Counted from the stretch's first letter, positions 1-12,960 are shown. The stretch is DNA of 64,000 nucleotides from Amblyornis subalaris (GCA_018881555.1 JACAXG010000093.1:2500696-2564695), one strand, 5' to 3'. Notes: a model not told the origin generated them from the letters alone. Made by a program: numbers and translations.

Positions 1-395
1 CATGGGCCAGTGCCCAGGGGTTACTTGGGGTCATGGGCCAGTGGTCAGAGGTTACTTGAGGTCACCTGCCAGTGCCCAGGGGTTACTTGAGGTCACCTGC
101 CAGTGCCCAGGGGTTACTTGAGGTCATGGGCCCGTGGTCAGAAGTTACTTGAGGTCACCTGCCAGTGCCCAGGGGTTACTTGAGGTCACAGGCCAGTGGT
201 CAGAGGTTACTTGAGGTCACCTGCCAGTGCCCAGGGGTTACTTGAGTTTACGGGCCTGTGGTCAGGGGTTACTGGAGGTCACCTGCCAGTGGCTACTTGA
301 GGTCATGGCCAGTGCTCAGAGGTTACTTGAGGTCATGGGACAGTGGTCAGGGGTTACTTGAGGTCACAGGCTCCTCCAGGCCAGTGGTCACAGAC
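1..395. repeat. 31-bp minisatellite, truncated by window edge
   Basis: About twelve tandem copies of a 31-bp unit start at 21, 52, 83, 114, 145, 176, 207, 238, 269, 293, 323 and 354, anchored on TTACTTG. Two monomer types are visible. One reads CACCTGCCAGTGCCC after the anchor and the other CATGGGCCAGTGGTC. They partly alternate. The copy at 269 is shortened to about 24 bp. The array continues beyond the left edge, so its full length is unknown. Nearly every unit holds an RGGTCA hexamer. Confidence 0.95.
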
Positions 396-398
396 TGC

Positions 399-600
399 TT
401 TGTGTTGGACAGGACCTTAAAACTCATCTCGTTACATGCCCTGGGACACCTTCCGCTATCCCAGGNTGCTCCAAGCCCCNTCCAGCCTGGCCTTGGACAC
501 TTCCAGGGATGGGGCAGCCACAGCTTCTCTGGGCAACCTGTGCCAGGGGCTCACCCCCTTCACAGGGAAGAATTTCTTCCCAATATCCCATCTAAACCCA
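399..600 (-). mobile_element. CR1 LINE 3' fragment
   Basis: The + strand reads the reverse complement of a CR1 3' region, from a degraded 'ttggacaggaccttaaa' through 'ccttggacacttccagggatgggg' to 'gaatttcttcccaatatc'. It abuts the minisatellite directly. It is a 5'-truncated, non-coding piece. Confidence 0.92.
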
Positions 601-3600
601 CCATATGCTCATATTCTCACTGATCACAGCATGGGTGTATGTTACACTCTCAGCAGTTCAATGCAGTCTCTCTACCCGAACAGTTTCACTCCTGTGGGGC
701 CTGTGGGGTGGTTTGGGCCTGGGGAGGGTGTGGGCAGGGATGTCCCCAGCTCCGCGATGGACACAGCACGTGCCCTCAGTGAGGGGACAGCAAGGACATT
801 CTGCTCCCAGAGTTTCCTTGGCTCCTTGGTTCCTTCTCCAGCCTACGGAGCAACGGCNGAAATGGGGTTTATAGGATTAAAACAATAGGGTGTTTCGGAG
901 CTGAAATTCAGCGTTCTCATGTGTGTGCGAGTGATAATCCCGGGATAAAGAATACANTTGAGCTGTCTTGTGTACACTCCCACTTTGCAAATCTTGTGTT
1001 TCTTCCCATTGCACTGGCTACTGGTTACATTTACTTGGGAGCAAAGTCCCAGGTCTGCTCACCCCTACAGAAATATGTGGGGGAAGAACAACTCTCTAAG
1101 AGTTTCCAGCAATTCCTCCTGTTCACGGCTTGATTGCTTCTCTTAGTGAAATGTTAATAATGCAGCAGTGGCCAGAGAGGGTCGATAATGGGGTAATGTG
1201 TATTTATGGGCTCNGTGTCCACGCGCTCCTTAGTGCATGGTTATTTGAAAATAAATAGCGTATTGATTGCCACAGCTACGGGACAAAATGGGCTTTCAAC
1301 ACGTGGGCAGAGCTGATAATTACTTGGAATATTTTTTTCCCCTCGTTGTTAATACATCAACGGGTCTATTTTTAGCTCTTCTGGATGGAAAGGCAAACCC
1401 ACTCAGAACAACAGGAAAATGTTTTCCAGGGTTTTCTGCATCGCTTTGAAAACGCTGCCTCTGATGCAAATGCGACATTCACACCTAGTTCCCGACACTG
1501 GGACATCTCCGTGGTCTCATTTCAACGCAGTCAATACCAATTGGAAAGAGGTTTTAAATGGCATTTCATGTAGCCATGCTACTAATATTCCATTAGAACC
1601 ACATCNCCTCCTGCCATGGGAAAAATCAACGGAAGGAGCTGCAGGTAGTGGAATTTATAGAGTCCAAAATCCAGCTCTTAAAACTCTCAAGTTTTGAGGG
1701 TGAAATCTTCGTGGCAATATTTTTCAGGAAATAAATGAAAATTATTTGAAGGATGAAAAAACCACGGAGACAACAAAGCAGGGTTATCAGATGAAGAGAT
1801 TCCCCTCATATCCCTGACCTCATATTCCATTTTCCTTGTACTCTAAAGCCAACAGATATAATTCCTACACAGAGGAAGGGCTGACGTAGCTTATCGGGTG
1901 AATATCCGATTAAAAATTTAATTCCGTTCTGAAAAAAAAATTGGAATGGGTCGAAAACTTGGAGTTTCAAGCAGGAAGGATAGCGACAACTGGCTTGTTC
2001 CTTTCATCCCAAAATGACACATGAAAAATTAAAGGCTCTTTTTAAAACATTAAATAGAACTATATTCGGAGCTGCAGGCAGCAGAATCGGGTTTTCCCCA
2101 AATATTTGGGATGTTGAGATGTTTGAACCAAACGTCTGGTGTTGATATTTACCTATGAAATACTAACCCCAAATATTTGGTGTTGACTCTTGCGGGGGGA
2201 TGTAAATATTGACCTGCAGAGCCNAGCTCGGGATGAAGGAGATACTTTGTCTGTTTTGCCTTACAGTCAGCAAACACCACAATTCCCCACTCCCTTGGCC
2301 AAGTCCTTGGATTTTGCAGTGGGAAAAACGCAGATTGAGCTCTGAGGATGTGTTCACTCTCCACAGGGCAGCACACCCAAGATGTAACACCTCCTCCTCC
2401 ACTTTCCTCTGCCCTTTCACTCTTTAGATCCTCCTCAGTGAGGTCACAGCTAAGAAAACCACATTATTGNCTCCTGTAGGCACCTTTCAAAAATGCCATT
2501 AGAGGCACAAAGTCTACAGCACTCTGTCCCTTGGCCTCTTTTATAATTCATAAGTATTTTGTAGTTGTGATCTTTTACATTAAGACCTTCTAAACCCCTA
2601 AACGATCAAGTTCAATCCCATTTAATTGCCTGCCTGCAGCGTCAGAAGGCAAAAAAAAAAAAAAAAGATGAATCACTTATTCATTTATAGACCTCCTCTC
2701 CACAGCACATCCACGCTTTGTAGGTTTAAGAACAACTTCCCTAATGCCTGTAAGTTTAACATGAAAATGTTTGTAAGGCAGAGCTATAAGCACCTCCCAG
2801 GCAATGGGGGTGTTTTTCCCTTTGAAGCAGGGCGCGGTTGTGCCATTTTGGTGATTCTAAGGGCAGCTAGTGGGGTTTTTTGGCCGGGAAGGAGCAGGGT
2901 TAGAGGGCATTTGTCGAGGCACTTGTACAGCCAGCCCAGCCCCTGNAATTGCCAGCCCGAGCCTCGCTGCGCTCCGGCTCTGTTTATCGATCCCTGTGAT
3001 TCAGTGTTTGTGCTCCCGGGCACCAGTCAGCACTTTCAGCACATCAGCCCGAGGGCTGCGGGATCAATCGCTCCTTCCCCCTCCCCGATCCATTTTAATT
3101 GGGGTATCAAAGGTGCTGTAATCCGTTCTGAGGTCGGGAGATGGATTTGAAGCCGGGACAAAGCTGAGCTACAGAAGCAGAGAGGCTCCACTACGCAGAT
3201 CTGAAGGAAAAGGTTCCCGTTCCCGGAAGCCACCCGAAAGCAGCAGCCAGGGATNCTGAGCTTGGTTTAAATTGTTACAGCAACCGAGTCAATAAATAAA
3301 GTGGTTCACTTCCCTCACCTCTCCCTCGGCAGCAGAGGAGGACTGAAAGGCAAACTGTCTCTGCAGGACAATGGTGCTCCAGGGAAATTATTAAGCTCAG
3401 GCTCAGAGCCTTTATTTTGGCATTCAGGAGTGCAGAGATGTTACCAGGCATGTGAGGCCCGAGCTCCTTGGAACTTCGGCTGGGTCTTTTTCTCTTTTCA
3501 AAAAATCTTGGTTTCCTGCCATCCATCGCTGTGTTTAACCACCGAGAAATAATTCCTAGGGAAAATAAAACTTCCTGGAATAGCTGCTGGCTGTTACTGC

Positions 3601-4167
3601 ACTTAAAGGAGAGGTGTAATCAGAGAGTTGGGATAGCAGCTTGTCAAAACACAGGATTGCTCCGGGGTGGGATTGGGGGTTTTTTTCCTCTTTTCTTTAG
3701 AGCTTTGTCACCTCTGCTTTTAGCTATGCAGGATATTAAGGCTTCCACATGCCCTGTGGAGGATTGGTCCGTAGCTTCTGAGGATTTCCTGGCAGATATC
3801 CTATGGAGAGGGCATGTTTGGGAGCCGTGAAGAGAGGTGGAGGGAGAAAGGAGATTTCTCCCAGGCTCCTGCACTGGTGCACATCAAAAGAATCCACCTG
3901 AGACTGTTTGGAGGGACTTCTCCCACCCATCTGGGGTTTTTTCCATCCCCTAGCCCTAAGAACTCCTCCCAAGAAGTTGGAGCTGATAAATCCACATGCC
4001 GTAGGCTTTCTTCCCTCTGAAGAAGACACCTTGCCCTTAGCCTAATGCTGCCCCTTTCGGACAACCTCTCACTAGGGAAACTCAGAAATGGCCCTGGAGA
4101 GCCAAGAGAGGAATTTTGTCTGGGAAAGAGCTTAGGAAACTCTAGGCTGCCCAGCTGGCACTCTGCT
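601..4167. other. Non-coding stretch, no gene seen
   Basis: No frame longer than about 170 codons occurs, and none has convincing splice sites or family resemblance. A run of 16 A lies at 2651-2666. The segment around 3060-3130 has a TCF/LEF-like ATCAAAGG and an AT-rich homeodomain-like TTAATTG, but these are short matches without support. Confidence 0.6.
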
Positions 4168-4210
4168 GGCAGGAGGGGTGGGATCCTGGCAGGAGGGGTG
4201 GGATCCTGGC
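4168..4210. repeat. Perfect 20-bp tandem duplication
   Basis: The unit AGGAGGGGTGGGATCCTGGC occurs at 4171-4190 and again without change at 4191-4210. The three bases before it (GGC) also match the unit end. Identity between copies suggests a recent slippage or duplication. Confidence 0.9.
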
Positions 4211-5379
4211 TGTCCCCACGCAGAGGGGACGGTGAGTGGCTGCCACCCCCAGCACCTCTGCCGGAGAGGGGAAGCAAGGGCTCCCTGCCCTCATTAATTT
4301 GGAGTGGCCTGCAGAGAAATGAAGGCTGAGAATGCATCCCGTGGAGCCTGGAGTTTACATTCCAGGCACACAGTTATCCAGTGCCTTCGGACCGGGCTCC
4401 GGCAGCGCTGGCTCACGGCAAGGGCACGTCCTCCTGGCTGAGCGTCCTGGGGCCGGCACAGCGGGCACACCTGGAAGCAGCGGGATTGGGACCTGCTGCA
4501 GGCTTCATTCCCTGCTCATTCAGGAGGAAATGCCTTCTCAAGGCCTTTACAAGAGGCTGCTGGTGAAGGGCGAGCCCAGGCACTTCCGTGTTCCAGGGGA
4601 GATGCTGCAGCAGCACCCACACATTCCTGGATGATATGGACCATAAAGGACATAGATGTGCAACCACAATTGGGAAGGAGAAAGGGGGATGGGTTTTTTT
4701 TAATGTATGTTTTATCAGGCTTTATTTTCTTTGAGAATTGGGGATGCTTTTGCATTTTGACTGGTTCAGAAGAGTTTCATGCCGTGCTGGGGGAGCAGAG
4801 AGATGTGAACCAGAAGCAAGATTGTGCTCAAAGGTGTCCAATACCACACCTGGAGACCCTCACACAGCAAAGCATAAACACAGGTCATTCTGAACAATGT
4901 GATTTGTCAAACTTTCCTTCGAAACTGACAAATTGCCCTCACTTAATTTTGCATTTAACTGCAACTGCAGCACTTGACTCACGTTAGTGATCTCAGATTA
5001 AAAAGGTTTCTGTCTACACAAATTGGGTAGCGCATCCTGCCACCCGATTTACACCCACAAACAGCCACAGACTCGAGATCTTCCCGGATACATTTGAAGC
5101 CAAGTTTGAAGTGGCGAATCCGTGACAGGGATCCGCAGAGATGGGAGCACGGCNTGGAAAAGGCGCATGGGTAAATAAAATAATTAGGGGGAAAGCGTCA
5201 GCACACGAAGCAGGGGAGGGACNGAACAAGAGAGGCAAAGCAGCTTGGCTGGGATGGGAACGCTCAGCAGGTGTCTGGACAGCAAACAGGCANCAGGGGG
5301 TGATTTTATGGCAGCCCTACAGGGAAACGAGGGAATGCTGCAGGAGGTGAACTGATGGACAGAGAGAGCTGCCTTTAAA

Positions 5380-5740
5380 AATGAACGCGCGCAGAAAGGA
5401 GGTAAAGCTGCCGCAGAACTGCAGAGGTGGATGGAGAGGCTCCGACAAAGGGGAGAGCGGTAGGAGAGAAGGAGGGGAAGTGTATCGCGGACTCCCCGTG
5501 GAGAAAGCGATTATCGCTTGCAGATAACTTTAATAGCCCGAGTCCTTGAGATACTCTTATCAGGAGAAGGAGCTCGAAACGCAGCCCGAGATAAAGGCGA
5601 GCGGGAGCTCTGGCACGAGGCGTGTAACAGCATCCAGCCTCGTCCGAAAGGGATGCTGGGCAGGCTGGGGTTGGATCTGCACTCCCGGGAGTCAGCCCGA
5701 GCTCCGGCACCCAGCACAGGCTGAGGCTGGGTCGGACTTT
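5380..5740. promoter_or_regulatory. CpG-rich patch with GATA-like motifs
   Basis: Roughly 28 CpG dinucleotides fall in about 360 bp, far above the surrounding DNA. The inverted repeat AAGCGAT-T-ATCGCTT lies at 5505-5519. Three GATA-like sites follow it: AGATAA near 5522, CTTATC near 5556 and AGATAA near 5590. No exon with good splice sites is evident. It may be an unmethylated enhancer or an orphan CpG island. This is inference from composition and short motifs only. Confidence 0.35.
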
Positions 5741-6827
5741 CATGGTGTTCTCCCACCAAACCTTCTGGGTTTGCAATCTGAAAAACAGGATTTGGGCAGG
5801 TGACCTGGAAGCGGTTAGAGGACAGAAATGTCCTGGGTTTATTCCGATTTGCGCTTCTGCTTCTTATTTTCCCATCCAAACTGTTTGCAAGACTGTTTTC
5901 CTTGCTTTACATAGTTTATTTATGTAGCTATGTATTTATATACAGNTAGGTAGTTTAAGTCTATAACAGAGATATAATTTTATAAATAGAAATTATACTA
6001 TTATAAACTGTACTTCGGTACCTCTGCCCTACCATTTAATCCTTTGATGGATTTATTGCTTACTTACTGCTCGTTATTTCGATTGTGGTGAATTTATAAC
6101 GTATTTTCCCTTTCTTTTCTCATGGATGTGATGACCCCAGCTATTTCCTCATCTGTAATAACATTCATTTCTTCTCCCCTACCTGCTGCATCAGAAAGCA
6201 AAGGAGTGATTGGGAAGCAATCACGGGAAAAGCACTGAGTTCAAGGCTGATCACTGTGTCACCCTCCTGTTCCCAGCACCGAGCCAATGTTTGGTGTCCC
6301 GCGGGTTGTTCCCGTCAGGAGCAGGCAGTGCTGATGGAGCTGTATCATCCTCTGACGAGCCCCTGTTTCATTCCAGGCAACGTTCCCGCTCGTTTTCCTG
6401 GGCAAAGCAGGGCTGGAATTGTAGGAGACCCCTCACCACCCCAGGCTCCCCGACTCAATGTTCAATACCAGTAACATTTTCTTGACTTTGTCTTCCCCGT
6501 GGCCCTGGGTGATGTCTCCTTGCTGCCTTTTCCTGCTGTTTCTCCGTGTTTGTCCTTCTCTCCCTCCCCAAGCAGCNTCAGAAGCCTTTGCCCAGTGTGT
6601 GCTTGGCACAGGGCAGGTTTGCAGGGAGGCTGCTGCTCAGGAATTGCTGAGGGAGCTTCAGGTGTTAATTATTTTTCTGAAAGATAAGGTGGGTGTTTCA
6701 AAGAGTGAGTTCAACCAGAGTTAATCCAACTGGCAGGAATAATCTGATTTGATACCTGATCCCTGCACCTTGTCCCAGGTATGCTCCTAATGGTGGCAGA
6801 AGGGTTTTAGTGCTTCTTCCTTGAATT
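5741..6827. other. Non-coding stretch with AT-rich core
   Basis: An AT-rich block lies at about 5905-6110. The rest is unremarkable single-copy sequence. I see no exon. Confidence 0.55.
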
Positions 6828-6920
6828 TCACAGAATCACAGAGTGGTTTGGGTTGGAAGGGACCTTAAAGATCATCTCATTCCACCCCCTGCCATGGGCA
6901 GGGGCACCTTCCACTATCCC
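6828..6920 (-). mobile_element. CR1 LINE 3' fragment
   Basis: Starts at the CR1 terminus (reverse complement: 'cacagaatcacagagtgg') and runs through 'gggttggaagggacctt' and 'ccatgggcaggggcacc' before homology ends near 'cactatccc'. Only about 90 bp remain. Confidence 0.93.
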
Positions 6921-9537
6921 AAGGGTTCAGATGGAACAACAGCTCTGTATCTCACTTCTTCCCAGCTTCTGGCTAAAGGGGCTTGACAGTCATATTAAGG
7001 AAAAAAACAACTCAAGGATTCAGGTGTTGCAGTTCTGAATGTGATGAAGTCAAGGATAAAACGCTCCTCACCTGGTTGCAATGTGTGCCATGCTCCTGTT
7101 GTGGTTTCTCCTGGGAAAAAATTAAAATAAGAAAAAGAAATGGTTGGAAATAAGCAGCACTAAACAGCCAGGAAGTTAAAATGCTCATTTTAAAGAGTGG
7201 TTCGTGTTTATTGTGTAACAAAGAGGAAGAACTCCTTTAATTAATATTAACAATTGAGAGCAGATTAGACCCAAAATACCCTATTACCACTTCCTCTAAT
7301 CCAGCTCTAATTGTGTACCAAGCTATCAGGGAGCACTTCAACCCCAAAAAGCCTCAGTAGGAACCAGAAGGCAATTGTCTGCTCCAGCATCTCCGACACT
7401 TGGACGTGGAAGTCATCCAGCTCCAATCTCTTTTATTCCATACTTCCAGTGCTCCTCACAGCCCTGCCACAGTTTGGGCTGTTCAGTGGGGTGCAGCTCA
7501 ACACCCACAAGGCAGGAGCTGCCCCTGAGGTGGGATTTATTCCACGGTGAAAGGCCTCACTTTGCCCTTCTCTGGATCCGTGCNGGAACAGAAAGCGTTT
7601 CAGCGTTATTAAAACACTTTGCCTGAAAAACGTGGGTCTGATTACTGCTGCTTTGCATTCCTTTTTACTGAAGTTTGGAGCAGGCCGAGCTCTCCAGTGA
7701 ATTCATTCATTTCCCTCAGTTTTGCCAGGCTGCTTAAATCAGCTCAGAAGTGCCACAGCTGAGTGCACCCTTCTCTTTGGGGTTGCTTTGGGAAGGCCCC
7801 GCTNGATTCCAGCAGCAGCTGAAGGGAGTATCAAGGAGAAACACTGAATTAAAGAGCTGTTACAGCTGCACACAATGCCACAGCCTGGGCTGCTCCTAGC
7901 ACAAACTGATAGGAGCTTTTAAAGAGTGAGAAGGAATTTTTTCTTTATGTTTGTGCTTTCATGAGCTGGTGGAAGATGTTCCACTCTGTCCCAGATCNGA
8001 TCCCCCTCTTCCCAGCCCCGTGTGCATCCCACAGACAGAAGTTTGCAGCTGCCTTTNTCCAAGGCTGGAAGTTATTTTGTTGGTATGTAATTAAAGTGAG
8101 ATATTTAATTAACCTGAAGTTTTCAGAACTTGTATGTTATATATATATATATCACACTTAATATATTTATATAACTGTATCTATTACATAATATATATTT
8201 TTATATATAAATAATATCTCATACTTAGCCCTCCAAGACATATTTCACTCTGGAAAGGTCCATCACCTTTTCATGTGAAAACCTGGCATGAACTTTGTCC
8301 CAGAGAAAATGTACATTGAAAAAGTTCATTAAAAATGTACATATCCAGGAGATGACCTGACACCAAAAGTGTCTTCCCATATTGATCCAAGTGGACACAA
8401 TCTGTGGACCAACTNCTGAGAAACAGGGATTCCTTCTTTTGCTGCCATTTAATCACTTTCTTTTAAGCGCAGCAGAATTTTGGGATGCAATCACAGCGTA
8501 TTTTCCCGAGCTCCCAGATCCCTCCNCCTTTAATTCCTGCAGCAGGTATTTTCACAGCACAAAAATGAAAATGCAGCCTTACAGATGGGAACAGCATTTG
8601 CGTTGTCCTTATCCCTGCCGTGTTTTCCCAAAATCCAGCTCCCACCCACAGCCATCAGCCTCATCAACCTGCTGGAGTTTNGATCTTCCGGACACCTGCC
8701 CTTCCCGCGACCTCTCCAGAAGCAACACCCTCCCCTCCGCACTCAGATAAACCTCTGCCAGCTCCCAGCTCCCTCTTCCCTCTTGAATTATTTACTAAGG
8801 TCATGAATTTCTCACAAAATCAGGCAACAGGACACCGAGGAGAGGAGAGGGCCCTTTGTAAGTTTGTGTCTGGGAATTAATTCACTGCCTGGGCTTGGGA
8901 AGCGGCCAAAGGGGAGACGCCAAACCCCACGCGCGCCGCAGGGAAATTGCTTCTTGTTGCTCCTTGTGTCGGGTCAGGCAGGTTATTGTGCCTGCAAATT
9001 TCTTCTCTGTGAGATCCAGCTGCTGCAGAGGACGAAGNAATCAAAAGCTGGGGAGCCTCAGCAATTTACATGGAGCGGCAGAGGTGAGACAGGGTTTGTA
9101 CCTCGCATCCGCCCCACCCACACCAAGATTGCACCAAGAGGTTCTGCCTAAAACACACCCAAAGGAACAGTTCGGCAGCAGGAAATGGTGANCAGAGGGG
9201 AGAGTGCAGGGTGCACCCCTGGGCTTGTTCTCATGCTTAGTGGCAGCATCCGCGTGCTCGTAATCTTATTTGAAAAGAATAATCATTTCTGGGCTTAGGC
9301 TGTAATGGGAGAACCGAACAGCACAGGTAATTGTAAGGTTGTGATCTAATGCTATTCCATTATCCAGGCAATTCCCAAGTTCTGCTGGGCAAACAGCATG
9401 TTTTAGCTCTTCTTTTCTTATTTTTTAATCATGTAGATTTGTGTTAGAGTGCAGGGCAGCCTCTCAAGCTGCCAGTGTGGGGGCCTCCGAGCAAACCAGC
9501 TGGATGTGTGGATTTTCCAGGATGGAGGGCAGAGGAG
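6921..9537. other. Non-coding stretch with TA microsatellite
   Basis: A 15-bp alternating TA run lies at 8138-8152 inside an AT-rich block (about 8100-8225). The rest looks single-copy. No exon candidate has convincing splice sites. Confidence 0.55.
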
Positions 9538-9690
9538 CTGTGGGATGGGCTGCCCAGGAAGCTGTGCCATCTCCATCCCCGGGGGTTTCCAGGCCTGCTG
9601 GGGGATGCCCTGGGCAGCCAGTCTGGGGATAGAGGTTGGATCTAAGCCCTCTCAAGTCCCTTCTCACTGGGGAATCTTGGGATCCTGTGA
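9538..9690 (+). mobile_element. Diverged CR1-like 3' fragment
   Basis: The order of blocks matches a CR1 3' region: 'atgggctgcccaggaagctgtg', 'ccatccccgggggtttcc', 'gaggttggatctaagccct', then a decayed 'tcaagtcccttctcac' and a degenerate terminal repeat 'atcttgggatcctgtga'. It is older than the other copies and could be another non-LTR subfamily. Confidence 0.6.
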
Positions 9691-10671
9691 ACTGTGGGGA
9701 GAAGACATTTTATCAAACATAACTGAGACATTTTATAGATATTATAAAGACTGGCTATTAATTCATGTGTACCACTATTTTTTTTTTTTTTTTTTGCTGA
9801 CCTCTGTGAGCCCTGCATGAAAATACGAAAGGGAAAACATCAAATTGATCCTGTCTGAAGTGATGTATTTATCTTGCCGTGGCTGCCAAAGCGAGAGGCA
9901 CAGCCCCATCTGTCCTGCAGCTCTGGCCAGGCTCCCCAGCTCATCGGGGCAGGCACTGAACAGAAACTGAAATGCAGCAGTGCCAGGGAATTTATGGCTG
10001 AAATAAAAGCTGGGAAAACATGGGTGACTCTCACAAAAACCGAGGGAAAAACAAGGTCGCTGTGAGGATAATGAGAGCTGTCCCAGGATTTTAGGTCCTT
10101 GACCATCACCGAGGGCTTTGGTGTTCTATTCCCTGCAGGAGTCACAGCAGAGGTGACTTCTGAGGGACAGCTCGAAAATCAGGTCTCCTTTTAGACCCTG
10201 AGAGGGGAATTGTTCCACTCCATTAATCCCGGCATGGAACGCAGTTCCAAACAGGGAGGTGTGACCTGGCAGCAGCCAGGGCTGTGCCAGGCTGGGAGCA
10301 GGGCCGGGATCAGCCTCTCTGGGACGGTTTGTGTTGGAAGCGGCAGGGAAGGGCAGCCAGAGCAGGGGTGGAGCAGGGATGTGATTCCGCTGGAGCAATG
10401 AGCCAGAACAGTGATGTCTGAAGAGGGATGGCTGTCAGGGAGGTGGGCTGGGATTTGCCAGGGTCAGAGAGACATTTCTGACAGCCCAAGACAGAGGTGA
10501 ATCAAGACCAGTGTGAGCACTTTGCAATGTGCAGTGAAAAAGCAAAACTTGTGCATTTGTTGCCTAAGAAAGACCTTGGGAATGTTGTGCAGGAAAATGC
10601 ANAGAATTTGCTGTAACTCCAGCAGAATTTACCTCAAATGACATAAAAAATGGTAGGACCTGTCTCTTCTT
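9691..10671. other. Non-coding stretch
   Basis: Contains an 18-base T run at 9778-9795. No gene or named repeat seen otherwise. Confidence 0.55.
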
Positions 10672-10728
10672 TGGGGGTTGGAATGAGATGGTCTGTAAGG
10701 TCCCTTCCAACCCAAACCATTCTGTGAT
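10672..10728 (+). mobile_element. CR1 LINE 3' terminus
   Basis: Very short copy: 'ggttggaatgagatgg', 'aaggtcccttccaaccc' and 'aaaccattctgtgat', which is the CR1 end in sense orientation. Confidence 0.9.
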
Positions 10729-12599
10729 AAACCCAGATAACGCTGGTTCTGGGAAGCAAAGGCACCGTTAAATGGTTGCATCTAAGAGATCAGAACTTCA
10801 CCTCTCTCTGTTTATTCCNGTTAAAGAATTCGGGATAAACTGTTGGTGAGGAAACAATCCCAGTACTACTCATCAGGACCCATGGAGAGCGCAGCCAGCT
10901 ACAGAATACATTTCTATTTTACTACTCGAACCNAATTAATATCAAGTGGTTTATTAGCAATTAAACAGCTTATGTTTAAATATTAAAAATGTTTGGGAGA
11001 TAAATATGTGAGGAAATAGAGGCTATTACAGGCACTTTCTCCTGGCACATCGATTTATTAATCTCTTTATTGTGAGCAACAAAAATGAGTGGAAAAAGCA
11101 AAAGCTTTTTCTTGGTGCAAATTGGCCACAGAGTGAATCATTAAGAGGTGAGCTGGACCTGGGGCACAGAGGAGCTGCTCTGTGCAGAAAATTCCTACAG
11201 TCCAGGCTGTGCAACACAGACAGAACTTAATAATCTCTGCTGCAGTGACAAAATCTATAGTGAAGAATTTAGGTGGCCTGGTTTTTAATAGCAAAAAGGG
11301 GAGGATGCTTCAGTCAAAGTTTTNAGGACAATTGTAAGCAAATTCTCGTGTTGGGTCTTGGATTGCAGCCCAAAGGGCTCTGANGTGTGTGGAAAACAAA
11401 GCTGGGTCTCTGCATTTCCCACTGATTTGGGTGTAGCTGAGTGTCGGGAGAAAATGTTCATTACACTCTACAAATATTTAGTCACTTCATGCAAAGCACC
11501 TGAAATGTGAGCCAGCAAAGCGTCCCCCCCACTCTGCTTATCAGGAATTCGTTCCTGACTTTCCAACTTCAATTATTCTCCCATCATNGCACTGTTCTTC
11601 CTCAATGCATGGATTACACGAGGAACAGAAAACAAGTTCTGGTTTAGCCAAGGGAAAAATCACCCAAGTGCTTTTATTGCGTGTCTTTATAAGCAAAGCA
11701 ACTTCCTTTCCAAAGTGCCTCCATCCACACTACAAACACAGAGGAATTATACAAAAACAGGGTATTTATTAACANAATATTTTCTTTTCCTTGATCCAGC
11801 GCTGATGCAAAAAACCCATCCTTGCTTTTAAGTTTAAATCATGCTTTAATTAAGTTGTTATAAAATCACGTGTGACTTTAGTAATCCCGCAAAAATAACA
11901 GTCGTGGCTGGAGAATAGGAGCTGATATTTGTTTTAAACGGCTTGTTTTGTTAAATTAAGGGCTTGAGCTAATTAAAGACATTTTTGGAGGTGTCTCAGC
12001 TTCAACCTAATAAAGGAGAGGCACGAGAAGGTGCACACAGACACTTCTTATTGCCCATAAATCTGTACTTATTGCAACTGTAAAGTCTGCAATGGGGTTT
12101 TATGGCTCCCATTCCATCCCAAACTACAGAGGCTGCTCTTGATGCTGGAAATCTGAATAGAAGCACTTTTGAATTTGGGGTTTGATTGCTTTTGCTCGTG
12201 AATGATGCTGAGGCTGCCGTAGTCATTATCTTCAAAACTATTTAATTAAATGTAAGTATCCAGCTGTGTGTATTTCCAAAGAGCCAGAGCGCTCTAAGAT
12301 CCTGAGCAGAAGAGCAATGTGTATTTATGGATCACAGGGTTTGCAAAACCCTTCCCTCCTCGGTTTTCGTAGAATTTTCTTACTTTGGGATGTTTCATCT
12401 GCAGCCTTAATGATTGGTTTAGTCTCTGTTTCTTGCGTGTAATGTGAATTTTTGAAAAATAAGCAGGAATTAAGGCCAGGGCTCAGCTAATAGGATCAAT
12501 ATTCAGCAAACCTTGAGCAGAGAGGGGAACAGGGACTCNAATCCTGCTCTGCCTTCCAAAGAGGAGAGAGTCTAATACGCCCTGACTCTTCTGTTCACC
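10729..12599. other. AT-rich non-coding stretch
   Basis: Mostly AT-rich single-copy sequence, including long AT blocks near 10930-11010 and 11760-11880. I see no exon and no recognised repeat. Confidence 0.55.
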
Positions 12600-12960
12600 A
12601 AACACGAGCTTTTTTCCCTCTTGATTTTTCTTCTTTCTCCCTCTCTGAGAGATCATTGTTCTCCTTTCCCTGCAGTCCCCACTTTTGTGCCAGATCCATA
12701 CCAGATCCCTATCCAAGTCGCTCTCCTCTCACTCCGTGTTTTTTTTTCCCTTTTTCACAATTCTCCCCTGTTTTTCCTGCCTAAGTATCTGTCTTTCCCT
12801 GCCCACCCTTTAATTCGTATCTTGGCTCCCTCATTTGTCAGTGTCCTTAATCTTTTCCTTCTCTGGGATGAGCTTATCTCTTCTCTCACCTCCCTTTCTC
12901 CAGCAAATTTCTCCGTAAATCTCTCTCTTGATTGCCCCTCTTTTTTTTTCCCATTCCAGT
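12600..12960 (+). repeat. Pyrimidine-rich tract
   Basis: For about 360 bp the + strand is strongly biased to C and T, with runs such as TTTTTTTTTCCCTTTTTC near 12740. The bias leaves a long open frame on each strand, which I treat as an effect of composition. It is low-complexity DNA rather than a tandem repeat with a fixed unit. Confidence 0.7.

Noticed and set aside
2651..2666. A run considered as the tail of a retroposed gene copy
   Set aside because: No coding remnant upstream and no target-site duplication.
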